A stretch of 35,730 nucleotides of DNA from an uncultured Saprospiraceae bacterium (GTDB taxonomy: Bacteria > Bacteroidota > Bacteroidia > Chitinophagales > Saprospiraceae). The position numbers and the translations under genes were made by a program. Shown piece after piece: positions 7,884 through 15,502 of the stretch. The first letter of the stretch is position 1, and each line of letters begins with the position of its first letter. The stretch spans positions 1 through 35,730 of the forward strand of contig CAKZVK010000157.1 of NCBI GenBank assembly GCA_937921825.1, in the 5' to 3' direction. The notes beneath the pieces were generated by a model that was given only the letters and a program-made list of their open reading frames with translations, had not been told where the DNA came from and made no database searches.

Positions 7884-9644
7884 ATGTCCCGTTCAAAGAG
7901 TGCACTGCTCTCAGTATCTCTATTTATTCTACTTGTACACTTTTTTTATTATCCGAAATGGAGTAAAAAGAAGGTCGAGGCTACTTTATCATGGGACGTA
8001 TCGGGTTACTATATGTACCTACCTGCTATTTTTATTTACAAGGATATCAAACAGTGCACCTTTCTAGATAGTATTGTGTCCCAATACAAGCCTACATTCT
8101 CTATACAACAGGCCTACCTGCATGAGCCCTCTGGTAATTATGTTATGAAGTATTCTATGGGACAAGCTGTTTTATTGTCTCCTGCATTTTTTGTCGCACA
8201 TCTATGGGCATGTATAAGTGATCGTTATCCACCAGATGGATTCTCATTACCCTATCAGTTGGTAATCTCTATGTGGTCATTGATGATGGCTTTGATTGGG
8301 CTCATTTTTCTTAGGCTTAATCTATTAGAGTATTTTGAGGAGACTTCGGTGGGCTTGACTTTGTTAGGCTTAGTCTTGGGCTCTAATTACCTGAACTATT
8401 CTGCTATTGATGGTGCGATGACGCATAACAGCCTATTCACACTATATGCAATTTTGGTTTATGCTACCATCCATTTTTATAAGCAGCCTAGCTATCTCAA
8501 AGCTGTAGTGATAGGTCTAGTAATAGGACTGATGACCCTGACCCGACCTACAGAACTGGTGTCTTGCTTGATTCCACTCTTATGGGGTATGCGCTTTAGA
8601 CTCTCTGATCTGAAGAGACATGCTTTGTTCATGATGGAGCATAAGAGGAAGTATGCTTTGGCAGTGCTTACTACAGTACTGGTCGGTTCTATGCAAGTAG
8701 CATATTGGTATGTTGTGACAGGAGATCTCTTTGTCTATTCTTATAAGGATCAAGGATTCAGTTGGTTAGATCCACATCTCACTGAGGGCTTATTTAGTTT
8801 TAAGTGTGGCTGGTTGCTCTATACACCTATTATGGCTTTTGCTCTTGTGGGTTGTCTTTTCTTATTCCGAACTAAGAAGTTGGCGGCGTTTCCTATTTTA
8901 GTATTTCTAACGGCATTTATCTACCTGACTTTTGCTTGGGATATCTGGTGGTATGGCGGTTCCTTAGGTCAGAGAGCGATGGTGCAGTCCTATGCTATTC
9001 TGGCTTTTCCCTTAGGTGCTTTTATGTCATTTTTAGTCCGAGCTCGTGCCTTGGTAAAATGGCTCACTATAATGTTGATGATATTTTGCTCGTATGTGAA
9101 TTTATGGTTTACCCATCAAGCGCATAAAGGAGGGCTCCACAAGGGTGCACAAACGACTAAGGCTTATTTTCTCAATACTTTCTTGACCTACAAGCATAAT
9201 CCAGAGCATCTGAAATTATTAGATGGAATATCGGAGTTGTATGACGGGGATGCTAAGGAAGCACATACTATTCTAAGAGATACTCTGTATAAGAAACATC
9301 TTGATCACCATAACAGCTCGGCAGAAATGCTGATTCCCTCTGAGGATAATTGGCAAAAGTATGCATGGATCAGAGTCAGTGCAGATTTTGAAGTCGATAA
9401 GAAGGAGTGGTCTACTTGGAAGATGACCCATTTTACCTTCAGTCTTAAAAATGAGGGCGGCGTAGTAAAGCACGGCTACTATAGAGTACAGCGTTACCTA
9501 GAAGAGAATAAACCCCAAAGGCTTTTTCTTGATATCAGAATTCCAGATCAAAAGGCTGATCTTTTGACTGTCGGATTTGATAATAGTAGAAGTATGAAAG
9601 AGGTCACGGTGAGTAATTTAGTGGTAGAGCTTTTCGGTGATTAA
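7884..9644 (+). CDS. Large multi-pass membrane protein, GT-C glycosyltransferase-like
   Basis: The 586-residue protein has about ten hydrophobic helices in residues 1-415 followed by a soluble C-terminal domain of roughly 170 residues. After the first helix a loop reads SWDVSGYYMYLPAIF. An Asp followed by tyrosines just outside the first membrane helix recalls the catalytic loop of lipid-linked GT-C sugar transferases (GT39/ArnT type). LMTLTRPTELVSCLIPLLWG and FAWDIWWYGGSLGQRAMV also resemble GT-C helices and loops. This is a weak structural resemblance, not a family match I can name. The C-terminal part, with SADFEVDKKEWSTWKMTHF and a beta-rich tail, has no recognised domain. The best description is a Bacteroidota membrane protein of unknown function, possibly transferring sugars from polyprenyl phosphates. 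Confidence 0.7.
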   Translation: MSRSKSALLSVSLFILLVHFFYYPKWSKKKVEATLSWDVSGYYMYLPAIFIYKDIKQCTFLDSIVSQYKPTFSIQQAYLHEPSGNYVMKYSMGQAVLLSPAFFVAHLWACISDRYPPDGFSLPYQLVISMWSLMMALIGLIFLRLNLLEYFEETSVGLTLLGLVLGSNYLNYSAIDGAMTHNSLFTLYAILVYATIHFYKQPSYLKAVVIGLVIGLMTLTRPTELVSCLIPLLWGMRFRLSDLKRHALFMMEHKRKYALAVLTTVLVGSMQVAYWYVVTGDLFVYSYKDQGFSWLDPHLTEGLFSFKCGWLLYTPIMAFALVGCLFLFRTKKLAAFPILVFLTAFIYLTFAWDIWWYGGSLGQRAMVQSYAILAFPLGAFMSFLVRARALVKWLTIMLMIFCSYVNLWFTHQAHKGGLHKGAQTTKAYFLNTFLTYKHNPEHLKLLDGISELYDGDAKEAHTILRDTLYKKHLDHHNSSAEMLIPSEDNWQKYAWIRVSADFEVDKKEWSTWKMTHFTFSLKNEGGVVKHGYYRVQRYLEENKPQRLFLDIRIPDQKADLLTVGFDNSRSMKEVTVSNLVVELFGD

Positions 9645-9723
9645 TTTATTTCATTCAACTATAAATTTGAAAATTAGTTGTTTTAATAACTTACTCAATT
9701 ATTTACTCTAATGATCTATCGAA

Positions 9724-9877
9724 GCCAGATGTTGCCTGGCAGAATATATTTAATTCATGAGCGATTGGCCAGAGCGGGAGAAGCAAAATGGATTAGATGG
9801 TTTTCTGAAACGAAGTGGAAGAAAAATTCCTTCAGGCAACTAGCGTTTTGGTTCCTTTTTGGCAATGAAAAAGGAAC
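9724..9877. repeat. Structured intergenic element with perfect hairpin
   Basis: The 337-base gap between the membrane protein and Nudix genes contains nested inverted repeats. GCCAG (9724-9728) pairs with CTGGC (9736-9740). GTTGCCTG (9731-9738) matches CAGGCAAC (9833-9840). GTTCCTTTTT (9851-9860) pairs perfectly with AAAAAGGAAC (9868-9877) around a 7-base loop. The last hairpin lacks a T-run, so it is not a standard terminator. A 75-codon frame (9711-9938) crosses the element. Its product has no recognisable features and I regard it as a shadow. The layout suggests an interspersed Bacteroidota intergenic element, but a genome search is needed to show more copies. Confidence 0.45.
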
Positions 9878-9981
9878 AAATGTTATTATTAGTTTAAATT
9901 TTTTTCAATCACTATCAAGGTTAGATAGTAGTACTTAAGAAACAAAAGATCAGATTCCCACATTCCTTATATCTTGCACAC

Positions 9982-10563
9982 ATGCTAGAATCTAAAACCG
10001 AGCTGACTGCGAACTTCACAGAATACCTGACAGTCTTTCCAAATGAAAATAAGAGGCAAGAGCCTTTTGAGTCTTTCCTAGATCGCAATCTCAGTGAAGC
10101 GCTATATACACGTAAGAATTTTGATGGCCACATTACAGCCAGTGCCTTTATACTAGATTCAGCATTAGAGAACATGCTGCTGATACATCATAAGTTTCTA
10201 GATAAGTGGTTGCAGCCAGGTGGACATGTAGATGCCACTGATGAATCTATCATGGCTGCTGCCTATAGAGAGATGGAGGAGGAGACAGGTATTACTGCAG
10301 AGGAAGTGCAGCTGCATCAGCTTGATTCCTATAAAGGTCCCTTTGACATAGATTCCCATGCTATTCCTGCCAATGATAAGAAGTCAGAAGCTGGACATGT
10401 ACACCATGATTTCAGATATCTATTCAGCTACACAGGTGAGAAAAATATAGTCATCGATAAGAATGAATCTCTAGCATTCAGGTGGTTCTCCTTAGAGGAG
10501 TTGGCTACCAATGAAATATTTCAATTGGTGGTGGCTAAGATTATGGATTATAAAGCACAATAG
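9982..10563 (+). CDS. Nudix hydrolase
   Basis: Nudix enzymes hydrolyse nucleoside diphosphates linked to another group. The 193-residue protein carries a recognisable Nudix box at residues 80-104, with GGHVDATDES, a seven-residue spacer and REMEEETGI; Arg96, Glu97, Glu100 and Glu101 are the metal-binding core. The first part has one extra residue compared with G-x5-E and reads GGHVD. This is typical of a group of bacterial Nudix proteins whose box opens PGGH-x-D. Strands before the box (ASAFILD, NMLLIHHKFLDKWLQPGG) and after it (HHDFRYLFSYTGE, SLAFRWFSLEEL) fit the fold. The substrate cannot be told from the sequence. The LpxR-like gene follows 15 bases later and may be co-transcribed. Confidence 0.88.
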   Translation: MLESKTELTANFTEYLTVFPNENKRQEPFESFLDRNLSEALYTRKNFDGHITASAFILDSALENMLLIHHKFLDKWLQPGGHVDATDESIMAAAYREMEEETGITAEEVQLHQLDSYKGPFDIDSHAIPANDKKSEAGHVHHDFRYLFSYTGEKNIVIDKNESLAFRWFSLEELATNEIFQLVVAKIMDYKAQ

Positions 10564-10578
10564 TATTTACTTTGCGGG

Positions 10579-11745
10579 ATGCGAGTACATCTTATATCTC
10601 TTATCCTCAGTGTCCTAGTTCTAATAGTTATACAATCGGCAGTCAGTCAAGAAAGAGACTTTAGTGGTTTTGAGATGGCGCTAGATCAAGATCACTATGC
10701 AGACTTTCTCCGTACAGGAAATAATATAGGAAGGAATTACTCTATTGGTTTTAGGCTTACAGCCTATGGCTACGAAATGGACAATGATAAGTTAGGCTTG
10801 CCTTTCTTACGGAAGCATATAGACGAATTTCTTGTCAAGCCTTATCTCCGTGGGATTTCATTTAGGCATGAAAGAGAGCTCCATGATTTTACTTTCATTG
10901 CTAATGCTTTTATGCCAGGGCACATCGCAGATGATACTGAGGTGTATGATATTGAAGTTGCATTGGGTTATGATCATTATCAAGACAGACCCTTTTCTTC
11001 ATTTACAGGTTTCCGATCTACGAAGCGATTTGAAGGCAATAAGTTATTTGCTAAGTCAGCTCGTAAGATGGACTTTGCTGTCACCTCTAGTTTCAGTTTT
11101 GGATTTAGTGGTTTTGGAATAGCACAGGCACTTCAGAATTTTTTCCATGGCAACTCTTACTTCGGTACTGAAAGGCCCATTCCTAATCTATGGAAAAGAG
11201 ATGAAACTAAGGCGTATCCTGGTGGACAAGTATTGGGCTGGGGCTTCCCGATGTTCTTATATACCTTGACTGCTGAGGCTGTCGTCTGGAAACCCATAAA
11301 AACTTTCCAATTTCAGTTGAGACCAGACTTCAATCTAGGCTACTATACTAATTTTGGTTTAGGCTTCGATGTCGGTAAGGTCATGAAAGGGGAAAAGTTT
11401 ATCGATAATCTCGGTTATACAGATACTAATAATGCGAGTATACTTTCTGTCGGGAATGGCTACTTTGCCTATTCACTAGTTGCTGGAGGTACTGCACGCG
11501 TAGTACTTTATAATGCACATGTCAATGGACTATATGGATTGAGTAAGGGCCACTATATTACCTTCGAGGATACCCGCCATGTTGTACTAGAAGGTTATGT
11601 AGGAGCCAAAGTTCAGATTCTTAACTGGGTAGAATTTATGGTTTCCGTGACTACTAGAACTCCTGAAATAAAATCTACCAACCCTCAAGAACTCCACCAC
11701 TGGGCGACCATGTCTATGAAGGTGTTGTTGAATGCTTATAATTAA
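10579..11745 (+). CDS. LpxR-like lipid A deacylase family outer-membrane protein
   Basis: The 388-residue protein has a signal peptide (about 1-23, ending AVSQ). The rest shows the alternating aromatic pattern of a beta-barrel. Several segments line up with LpxR, the outer-membrane enzyme that removes the 3'-acyloxyacyl chain of lipid A in Salmonella: LDQDHYADFL with GRNYSIGFRLTAYG in place of the END-DRxYTxG motif, YQDRPFSSFTGF in place of DRPYAGWL, GFGIAQALQNFFHG with His190 where the catalytic histidine is expected, and VLGWGFPM. I recognise the family by this order of motifs. Conservation of each catalytic residue is not certain, so activity is an inference. The protein would act on the outer leaflet of the outer membrane. 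TTACTTTGC lies just before the ATG and could be a near-leaderless promoter element. Confidence 0.7.
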   Translation: MRVHLISLILSVLVLIVIQSAVSQERDFSGFEMALDQDHYADFLRTGNNIGRNYSIGFRLTAYGYEMDNDKLGLPFLRKHIDEFLVKPYLRGISFRHERELHDFTFIANAFMPGHIADDTEVYDIEVALGYDHYQDRPFSSFTGFRSTKRFEGNKLFAKSARKMDFAVTSSFSFGFSGFGIAQALQNFFHGNSYFGTERPIPNLWKRDETKAYPGGQVLGWGFPMFLYTLTAEAVVWKPIKTFQFQLRPDFNLGYYTNFGLGFDVGKVMKGEKFIDNLGYTDTNNASILSVGNGYFAYSLVAGGTARVVLYNAHVNGLYGLSKGHYITFEDTRHVVLEGYVGAKVQILNWVEFMVSVTTRTPEIKSTNPQELHHWATMSMKVLLNAYN

Positions 11746-11762
11746 GAATAGTTTGGTTCTAA

Positions 11763-11794
11763 TAAAAAAGCAGATGCCATTTCTGACATCTGCT
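11763..11794 (-). terminator. Terminator of the 624-residue T9SS protein gene
   Basis: AGCAGATG (11769-11776) pairs perfectly with CATCTGCT (11787-11794). On the minus strand the stem is followed by a T-run (the A-run at 11763-11768). It sits about 25 bases past the stop of the minus-strand gene. It may also slow transcription coming from the LpxR-like gene, though there the T-run is weak. Confidence 0.8.
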
Positions 11795-11819
11795 GTAGAT
11801 TTTCGAAAGTCTGTTTCTT

Positions 11820-13694
11820 TTATCTTGCTATAGTAATTAATCTCTGACCTTCTTGTCCTTGAGTATTGGATAGCTTGAGTAAGTAGAGTCCATCATTGAG
11901 ATCCGATATATCTAACCTTGCTTGAGCTTGGATTTCTTTCTCTAGGATGACCCTTCCAGAAATATCAACAACTTGTGCACTAGCAGCTTGCCATTTCGCT
12001 GCATCTAGTTCTATATTAATCCAATCTTGAGCGGGATTTGGCGCCACAGTAAATTGTGGATCTGCCAAAGCAGTAGTACTCGAGATACCATCATCTATAG
12101 TATGGATAGTTTTATTGGTCCATATAGGATCATTGAAATCAAAGAAGATAGCGGCTTCGTTTTCTATCAAGATATCATTCGCTAGATCTGGTACTTGCTG
12201 GATAGAGTAATTGATAAAACCATTACTGCCCTGTAAGTTGACATTGCTGTCTGGTAGCATGATGTTATCAAATCTGAAGGTAACTTTTCTGCCATCATTG
12301 ATGTCTACAGAATAGTCATGACTGGACTGGCCAGGGATGAAAGTCGCTAAGTCTACATTGTCAGAAATCACATCTTCTATGACGATATTAAAGGCAGTAT
12401 CTGTTCCTGTATTTTGGAATCTGATCTGGTATTGAATTTCTTCATTGGGTAGTATTCTATAGTTGTCTTCGTCGCCAAGAGGGAAGGCCCGCTTGTCATT
12501 AGGATCATAGGCGCCGATAATTTCATCGCAGACTTCTGATGAGCCAATATCTTTGGTATCGCAAGAAAATATAGGGCCATAATTTACCGAATAGCATTGA
12601 AGGTCACCAAGCTCAGATTCGCAATCTATTTCTACTGTGATCTTAATCTTACCACAAGCCCACATATCTACAGTTCCTAATTCATACCGTAATACATTGC
12701 CAGAGACAGAGCTAGGCATAGGGTCTGAAGACTGAAATACCATAAAGTTATCTAGTGTCACCTCTACGAAGCCTTCTTCTAGTGCGGCTGTCCCGATATT
12801 GCAATAGTCCACATAGACATAGGAGTCAAAGCATCTTCTGAGGAATGGTGCAGAAATTTCCGCTTCCAATAGTGGACAATCTTCTATCGCCTGGAGTGGA
12901 AAGTAAATATTTTCGTCTTGGTCCTCCGAGAGAATAGTCACAGACTGGGGGTTGCTGCATGCCGACCATAATCTATTAGGTGGACATACTTCTAAGTTGT
13001 AGTCACCTATTCCAGCCAGGAATCTAACCTTTCCAGCCTCATCGCTAAATCTTGTGAAGTTGCTATTAGGAGTAGTGACATTCATTTTTACCCGTGGCAT
13101 TATAACATCATCAGCACTCTGAATACAGTCACCATCTAAGTCATTAAATAGGGTAGAGCTAATACTTGCGACTTCGAAATTGGTACCACAAAACTGGAAG
13201 AAGGTTTCTGCTATAATTTCTGCAGTTTCAAATTGTCCATAAGAAAGTTCATCATTTTCAAAGTCAGAATGCAAACTGCCATCTGGACAGATCATTCTTA
13301 TAGTAGGAAACCACTGTATATCGTAAAGTTCATTAAATGATTGATCTGCAAGAATCTTAGGGTAATTTATTGCAGACATGAGATCATAGCCCCCTTGGCT
13401 ACCATTGAGCACATCTACTGTGTTGCTGTAAGGATCAATAAATAAGAGTACAGCATCTCCTGAGGTCGTAAATTCAGAATGGAATTCTTGCATGGCACCT
13501 GTGGACATAAATACAGAGTCCCATGGATTCCATTGAGCGCCTACATGAAGCATTACAGTTTTACCTTGGTCCAGATAGTCAGCGTAAAGGTTGTGTTCTA
13601 CGCCATCAGTATCAGTCAAGGTGAAATCTGGTGCTGTCTGAGAGTAAAGAAAAGTAGATAAGAAAGTTAGAATTGCTAATGTAAAGAGTTTCAT
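11820..13694 (-). CDS. Secreted T9SS protein with cysteine-less redoxin domain and DUF7619-type region
   Basis: The 624-residue protein has a signal peptide (1-19, FLYSQ). A redoxin-like domain follows (about 20-170) with APDFTLTDTDGVEHNL, VMLHVGAQWNPWDS and a later IQWFPTIRMICPDGSL. The position of the CxxC pair reads W-N-P-W, so the redox centre is missing. Next come a dockerin-like FNDLDGDCIQSADD piece and an Ig/CNA-B-like segment (about 180-245). A cysteine-rich beta region is followed by the DUF7619-type section GAYDPNDKRAFPLG to NEAAIFFDFNDPIWTN (about 395-540). The T9SS tail begins at VAPNPAQDWINIELD and ends RLITIAR. It is therefore a surface or secreted protein of unknown function. 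The redoxin fold may now serve binding rather than catalysis. Confidence 0.85.
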   Translation of the reverse strand: MKLFTLAILTFLSTFLYSQTAPDFTLTDTDGVEHNLYADYLDQGKTVMLHVGAQWNPWDSVFMSTGAMQEFHSEFTTSGDAVLLFIDPYSNTVDVLNGSQGGYDLMSAINYPKILADQSFNELYDIQWFPTIRMICPDGSLHSDFENDELSYGQFETAEIIAETFFQFCGTNFEVASISSTLFNDLDGDCIQSADDVIMPRVKMNVTTPNSNFTRFSDEAGKVRFLAGIGDYNLEVCPPNRLWSACSNPQSVTILSEDQDENIYFPLQAIEDCPLLEAEISAPFLRRCFDSYVYVDYCNIGTAALEEGFVEVTLDNFMVFQSSDPMPSSVSGNVLRYELGTVDMWACGKIKITVEIDCESELGDLQCYSVNYGPIFSCDTKDIGSSEVCDEIIGAYDPNDKRAFPLGDEDNYRILPNEEIQYQIRFQNTGTDTAFNIVIEDVISDNVDLATFIPGQSSHDYSVDINDGRKVTFRFDNIMLPDSNVNLQGSNGFINYSIQQVPDLANDILIENEAAIFFDFNDPIWTNKTIHTIDDGISSTTALADPQFTVAPNPAQDWINIELDAAKWQAASAQVVDISGRVILEKEIQAQARLDISDLNDGLYLLKLSNTQGQEGQRLITIAR

Positions 13695-13757
13695 AAGTGT
13701 TGTGTTTCTATATGGTATATACCAGAGTGATTGATTACGTTGCTTAAGATATAAAAT

Positions 13758-14351
13758 TTAGACCATTTTGTTTCTAGTGTAATCTTGATGCCAGTTCTGT
13801 AAGGTCTCTATTTTTTGCTCTAAGGTTTCAGCAGAACAGATTAAGTCAGGGAGTTTATTATTGGTGAAGCTATTGAATCTAATTAGATTCTGATTACCTT
13901 TTTCTGCCTCGTGCTCTAGAGGGGCTTGGTCATGGCCATACCGCAAATATTGATAGGCAAATACTATGAGGTATAAAATTAATGAGCCATATCTCTCTGT
14001 ATGGTGCAGATGTCCGACCTCATGAGCCGACAGCTTTATCCAAGTGTAAATATTGTCAGCATAGGCTGCTCTGCCATATCGTTCCTCGCTATTAGAGAAG
14101 AAGTTTTCTGTAAAGGTGATGCTCTGCCAGTTTTTATTACCAAGAGTAATCGCTCCCCCTCCTTTGTATGCAGAATAGAAAGGGATGTATCGTACTCTTG
14201 ATCTAGAGTAAATCTTCACATTTCTGATTCTACTCCTGGGAACCTCGGTCATTAAATGTAGTAACTCCACCATGATATCAGAGTACTTGTACGCCGCTTT
14301 CCTTTCTGTAACAGGAACGAGAAGATGCTTACTTAGAAGTGTATCTTTCAT
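13758..14351 (-). CDS. Putative HExxH metalloprotease-like protein
   Basis: The 197-residue protein has the zinc-protease helix LSAHEVGHLHH, with His110, Glu111 and His114. A possible third ligand lies in the PLEHEAEKG helix (Glu146, Glu148 or Glu150) about 32-36 residues later, as in gluzincin-like proteins. One hydrophobic segment (SLILYLIVFAYQYL, about 123-136) lies between the two, which is unusual and could place the active site at a membrane. Upstream, AYKGGGAITLGNKNWQSITF resembles the strand that precedes the zinc helix in DUF4157-like proteins. I do not recognise a named family. The gene ends a pair with hemW, 7 bases downstream of its stop, so both are probably on one mRNA. Confidence 0.65.
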   Translation of the reverse strand: MKDTLLSKHLLVPVTERKAAYKYSDIMVELLHLMTEVPRSRIRNVKIYSRSRVRYIPFYSAYKGGGAITLGNKNWQSITFTENFFSNSEERYGRAAYADNIYTWIKLSAHEVGHLHHTERYGSLILYLIVFAYQYLRYGHDQAPLEHEAEKGNQNLIRFNSFTNNKLPDLICSAETLEQKIETLQNWHQDYTRNKMV

Positions 14352-14358
14352 GGTGCAG

Positions 14359-15486
14359 CTAGCTGGTTAGAAACAACTGACTTATAATAGTATCCGCTAT
14401 AAGACGACCTTCTCTGGTCAGTGTAATTGTTTCTTTTGTCTCATGGATCTGATTTGTCTCTATAAGCTGAGAGAGTTCTGCGGCTAATTGTGTAGACCAT
14501 TCTGGGTACAGTCGATCGAGCTGTGATTTGTTACAACCCCAAATAGTCCGTAATCCTGTCATGATATATTCATTAAAAACATCTTCTTTACTGAGTATTT
14601 CTGTTGTAGCAGGAATGCTGTCTTTTTCTAAAGCCTCTAGATACTTTGCATTATGAGCAATATTCCATTGCCTGAGACCACTCTTGTAGGAATGTGCCGC
14701 TGGCCCTATACCTAGATAGGGGACTTGCTTCCAGTAGTTGGTATTGTGGCGAGAATATTTTTGCTGTTTAGCATAATTAGAAATTTCATAATGCTCATAA
14801 CCACAATCTGCCAAGAAGGCACTGGTCATTTTAAACTGTTCCGCACCTAAAGCAGAGTCCAAGGCTTTTTCTTTTCCTTTGGCGATGACATGTTGTAGAG
14901 CGGTACCTTTTTCTACTGTAAGGCTATAGGCTGAGATATGTAGTACGCCATAGGCCGTAGCCTGCTCCAGATTTTCAAGCCACATCTGCGGAGTGGTAGT
15001 ATTACTACCGAAGATGAGGTCTATAGAAATATTATCGAAGCCTATCGACTGTGCATCATGTATACAGTCTTTAGCCTGTTGGACATTATGCGATCTATTC
15101 ATCCAGACGAGATCTTGCTCATGGAAAGATTGTATGCCTATACTCAATCGATTGATGCCTATGGATTTAAGACTAGCAAGTTTGTCTGACGTGAGGTCAT
15201 CGGGATTGGCTTCAAGGGTTATTTCTGGATGCTCAGATATACTGTAATTTTGAATTATGGTCTTCAGGATCTGTTGTATCTCTGTCGTAGAGAGTATAGA
15301 AGGCGTCCCTCCTCCGAAGTAGATTGTTTCTATTTTTGCAGCACCTAAGAATTCTTTTTGCAGTTTAATTTCCTTGATTAAGGCCTTTACGATGTCGTTC
15401 TGCAAGTTTAGTGTCGTAGAAAAGTGGAAATTGCAATAATGGCAAGCTTTTTTACAGAAGGGAATATGTATATAAATACCAGCCAT
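14359..15486 (-). CDS. hemW: HemW-like radical SAM protein (heme chaperone)
   Basis: The 375-residue protein opens IYIHIPFCKKACHYCNF, with Cys11, Cys15 and Cys18 as the CxxxCxxC that holds the 4Fe-4S cluster of radical SAM enzymes. YFGGGTPSIL (about 56-65) is the SAM-binding glycine motif. SIGIQSFHEQDLVWMNRSHN is highly typical of the HemN/HemW family. The C-terminal HemN domain is present (FNEYIMTGLRTIWGCN and a winged-helix end). HemW lacks the extra N-terminal part of true coproporphyrinogen dehydrogenase HemN and is a heme-binding chaperone in studied bacteria. Length and N-terminus favour HemW. Older annotations would call it coproporphyrinogen III oxidase. The gene is divergent from the Omp85-like gene, only 16 bases away. 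Confidence 0.9.
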   Translation of the reverse strand: MAGIYIHIPFCKKACHYCNFHFSTTLNLQNDIVKALIKEIKLQKEFLGAAKIETIYFGGGTPSILSTTEIQQILKTIIQNYSISEHPEITLEANPDDLTSDKLASLKSIGINRLSIGIQSFHEQDLVWMNRSHNVQQAKDCIHDAQSIGFDNISIDLIFGSNTTTPQMWLENLEQATAYGVLHISAYSLTVEKGTALQHVIAKGKEKALDSALGAEQFKMTSAFLADCGYEHYEISNYAKQQKYSRHNTNYWKQVPYLGIGPAAHSYKSGLRQWNIAHNAKYLEALEKDSIPATTEILSKEDVFNEYIMTGLRTIWGCNKSQLDRLYPEWSTQLAAELSQLIETNQIHETKETITLTREGRLIADTIISQLFLTS

Positions 15487-15493
15487 GTACGTT

Positions 15494-15501
15494 TATCTTT
15501 G
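15494..15501 (+). promoter_or_regulatory. -7 promoter element of the Omp85-like gene
   Basis: TATCTTTG matches TAnnTTTG in all fixed positions and ends one base before the first ATG (15503). Transcription would begin near 15507-15509. This favours the third codon, the ATG at 15509, as the real start or a leaderless message. No convincing -33 TTG is seen at the usual distance. Confidence 0.4.
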
Positions 15502-15502
15502 A

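Noticed and set aside
9711-9938. A 75-codon plus-strand frame before the Nudix gene
   Set aside because: It covers the inverted-repeat element, has no recognisable domain, and the element explains the sequence better than coding does.
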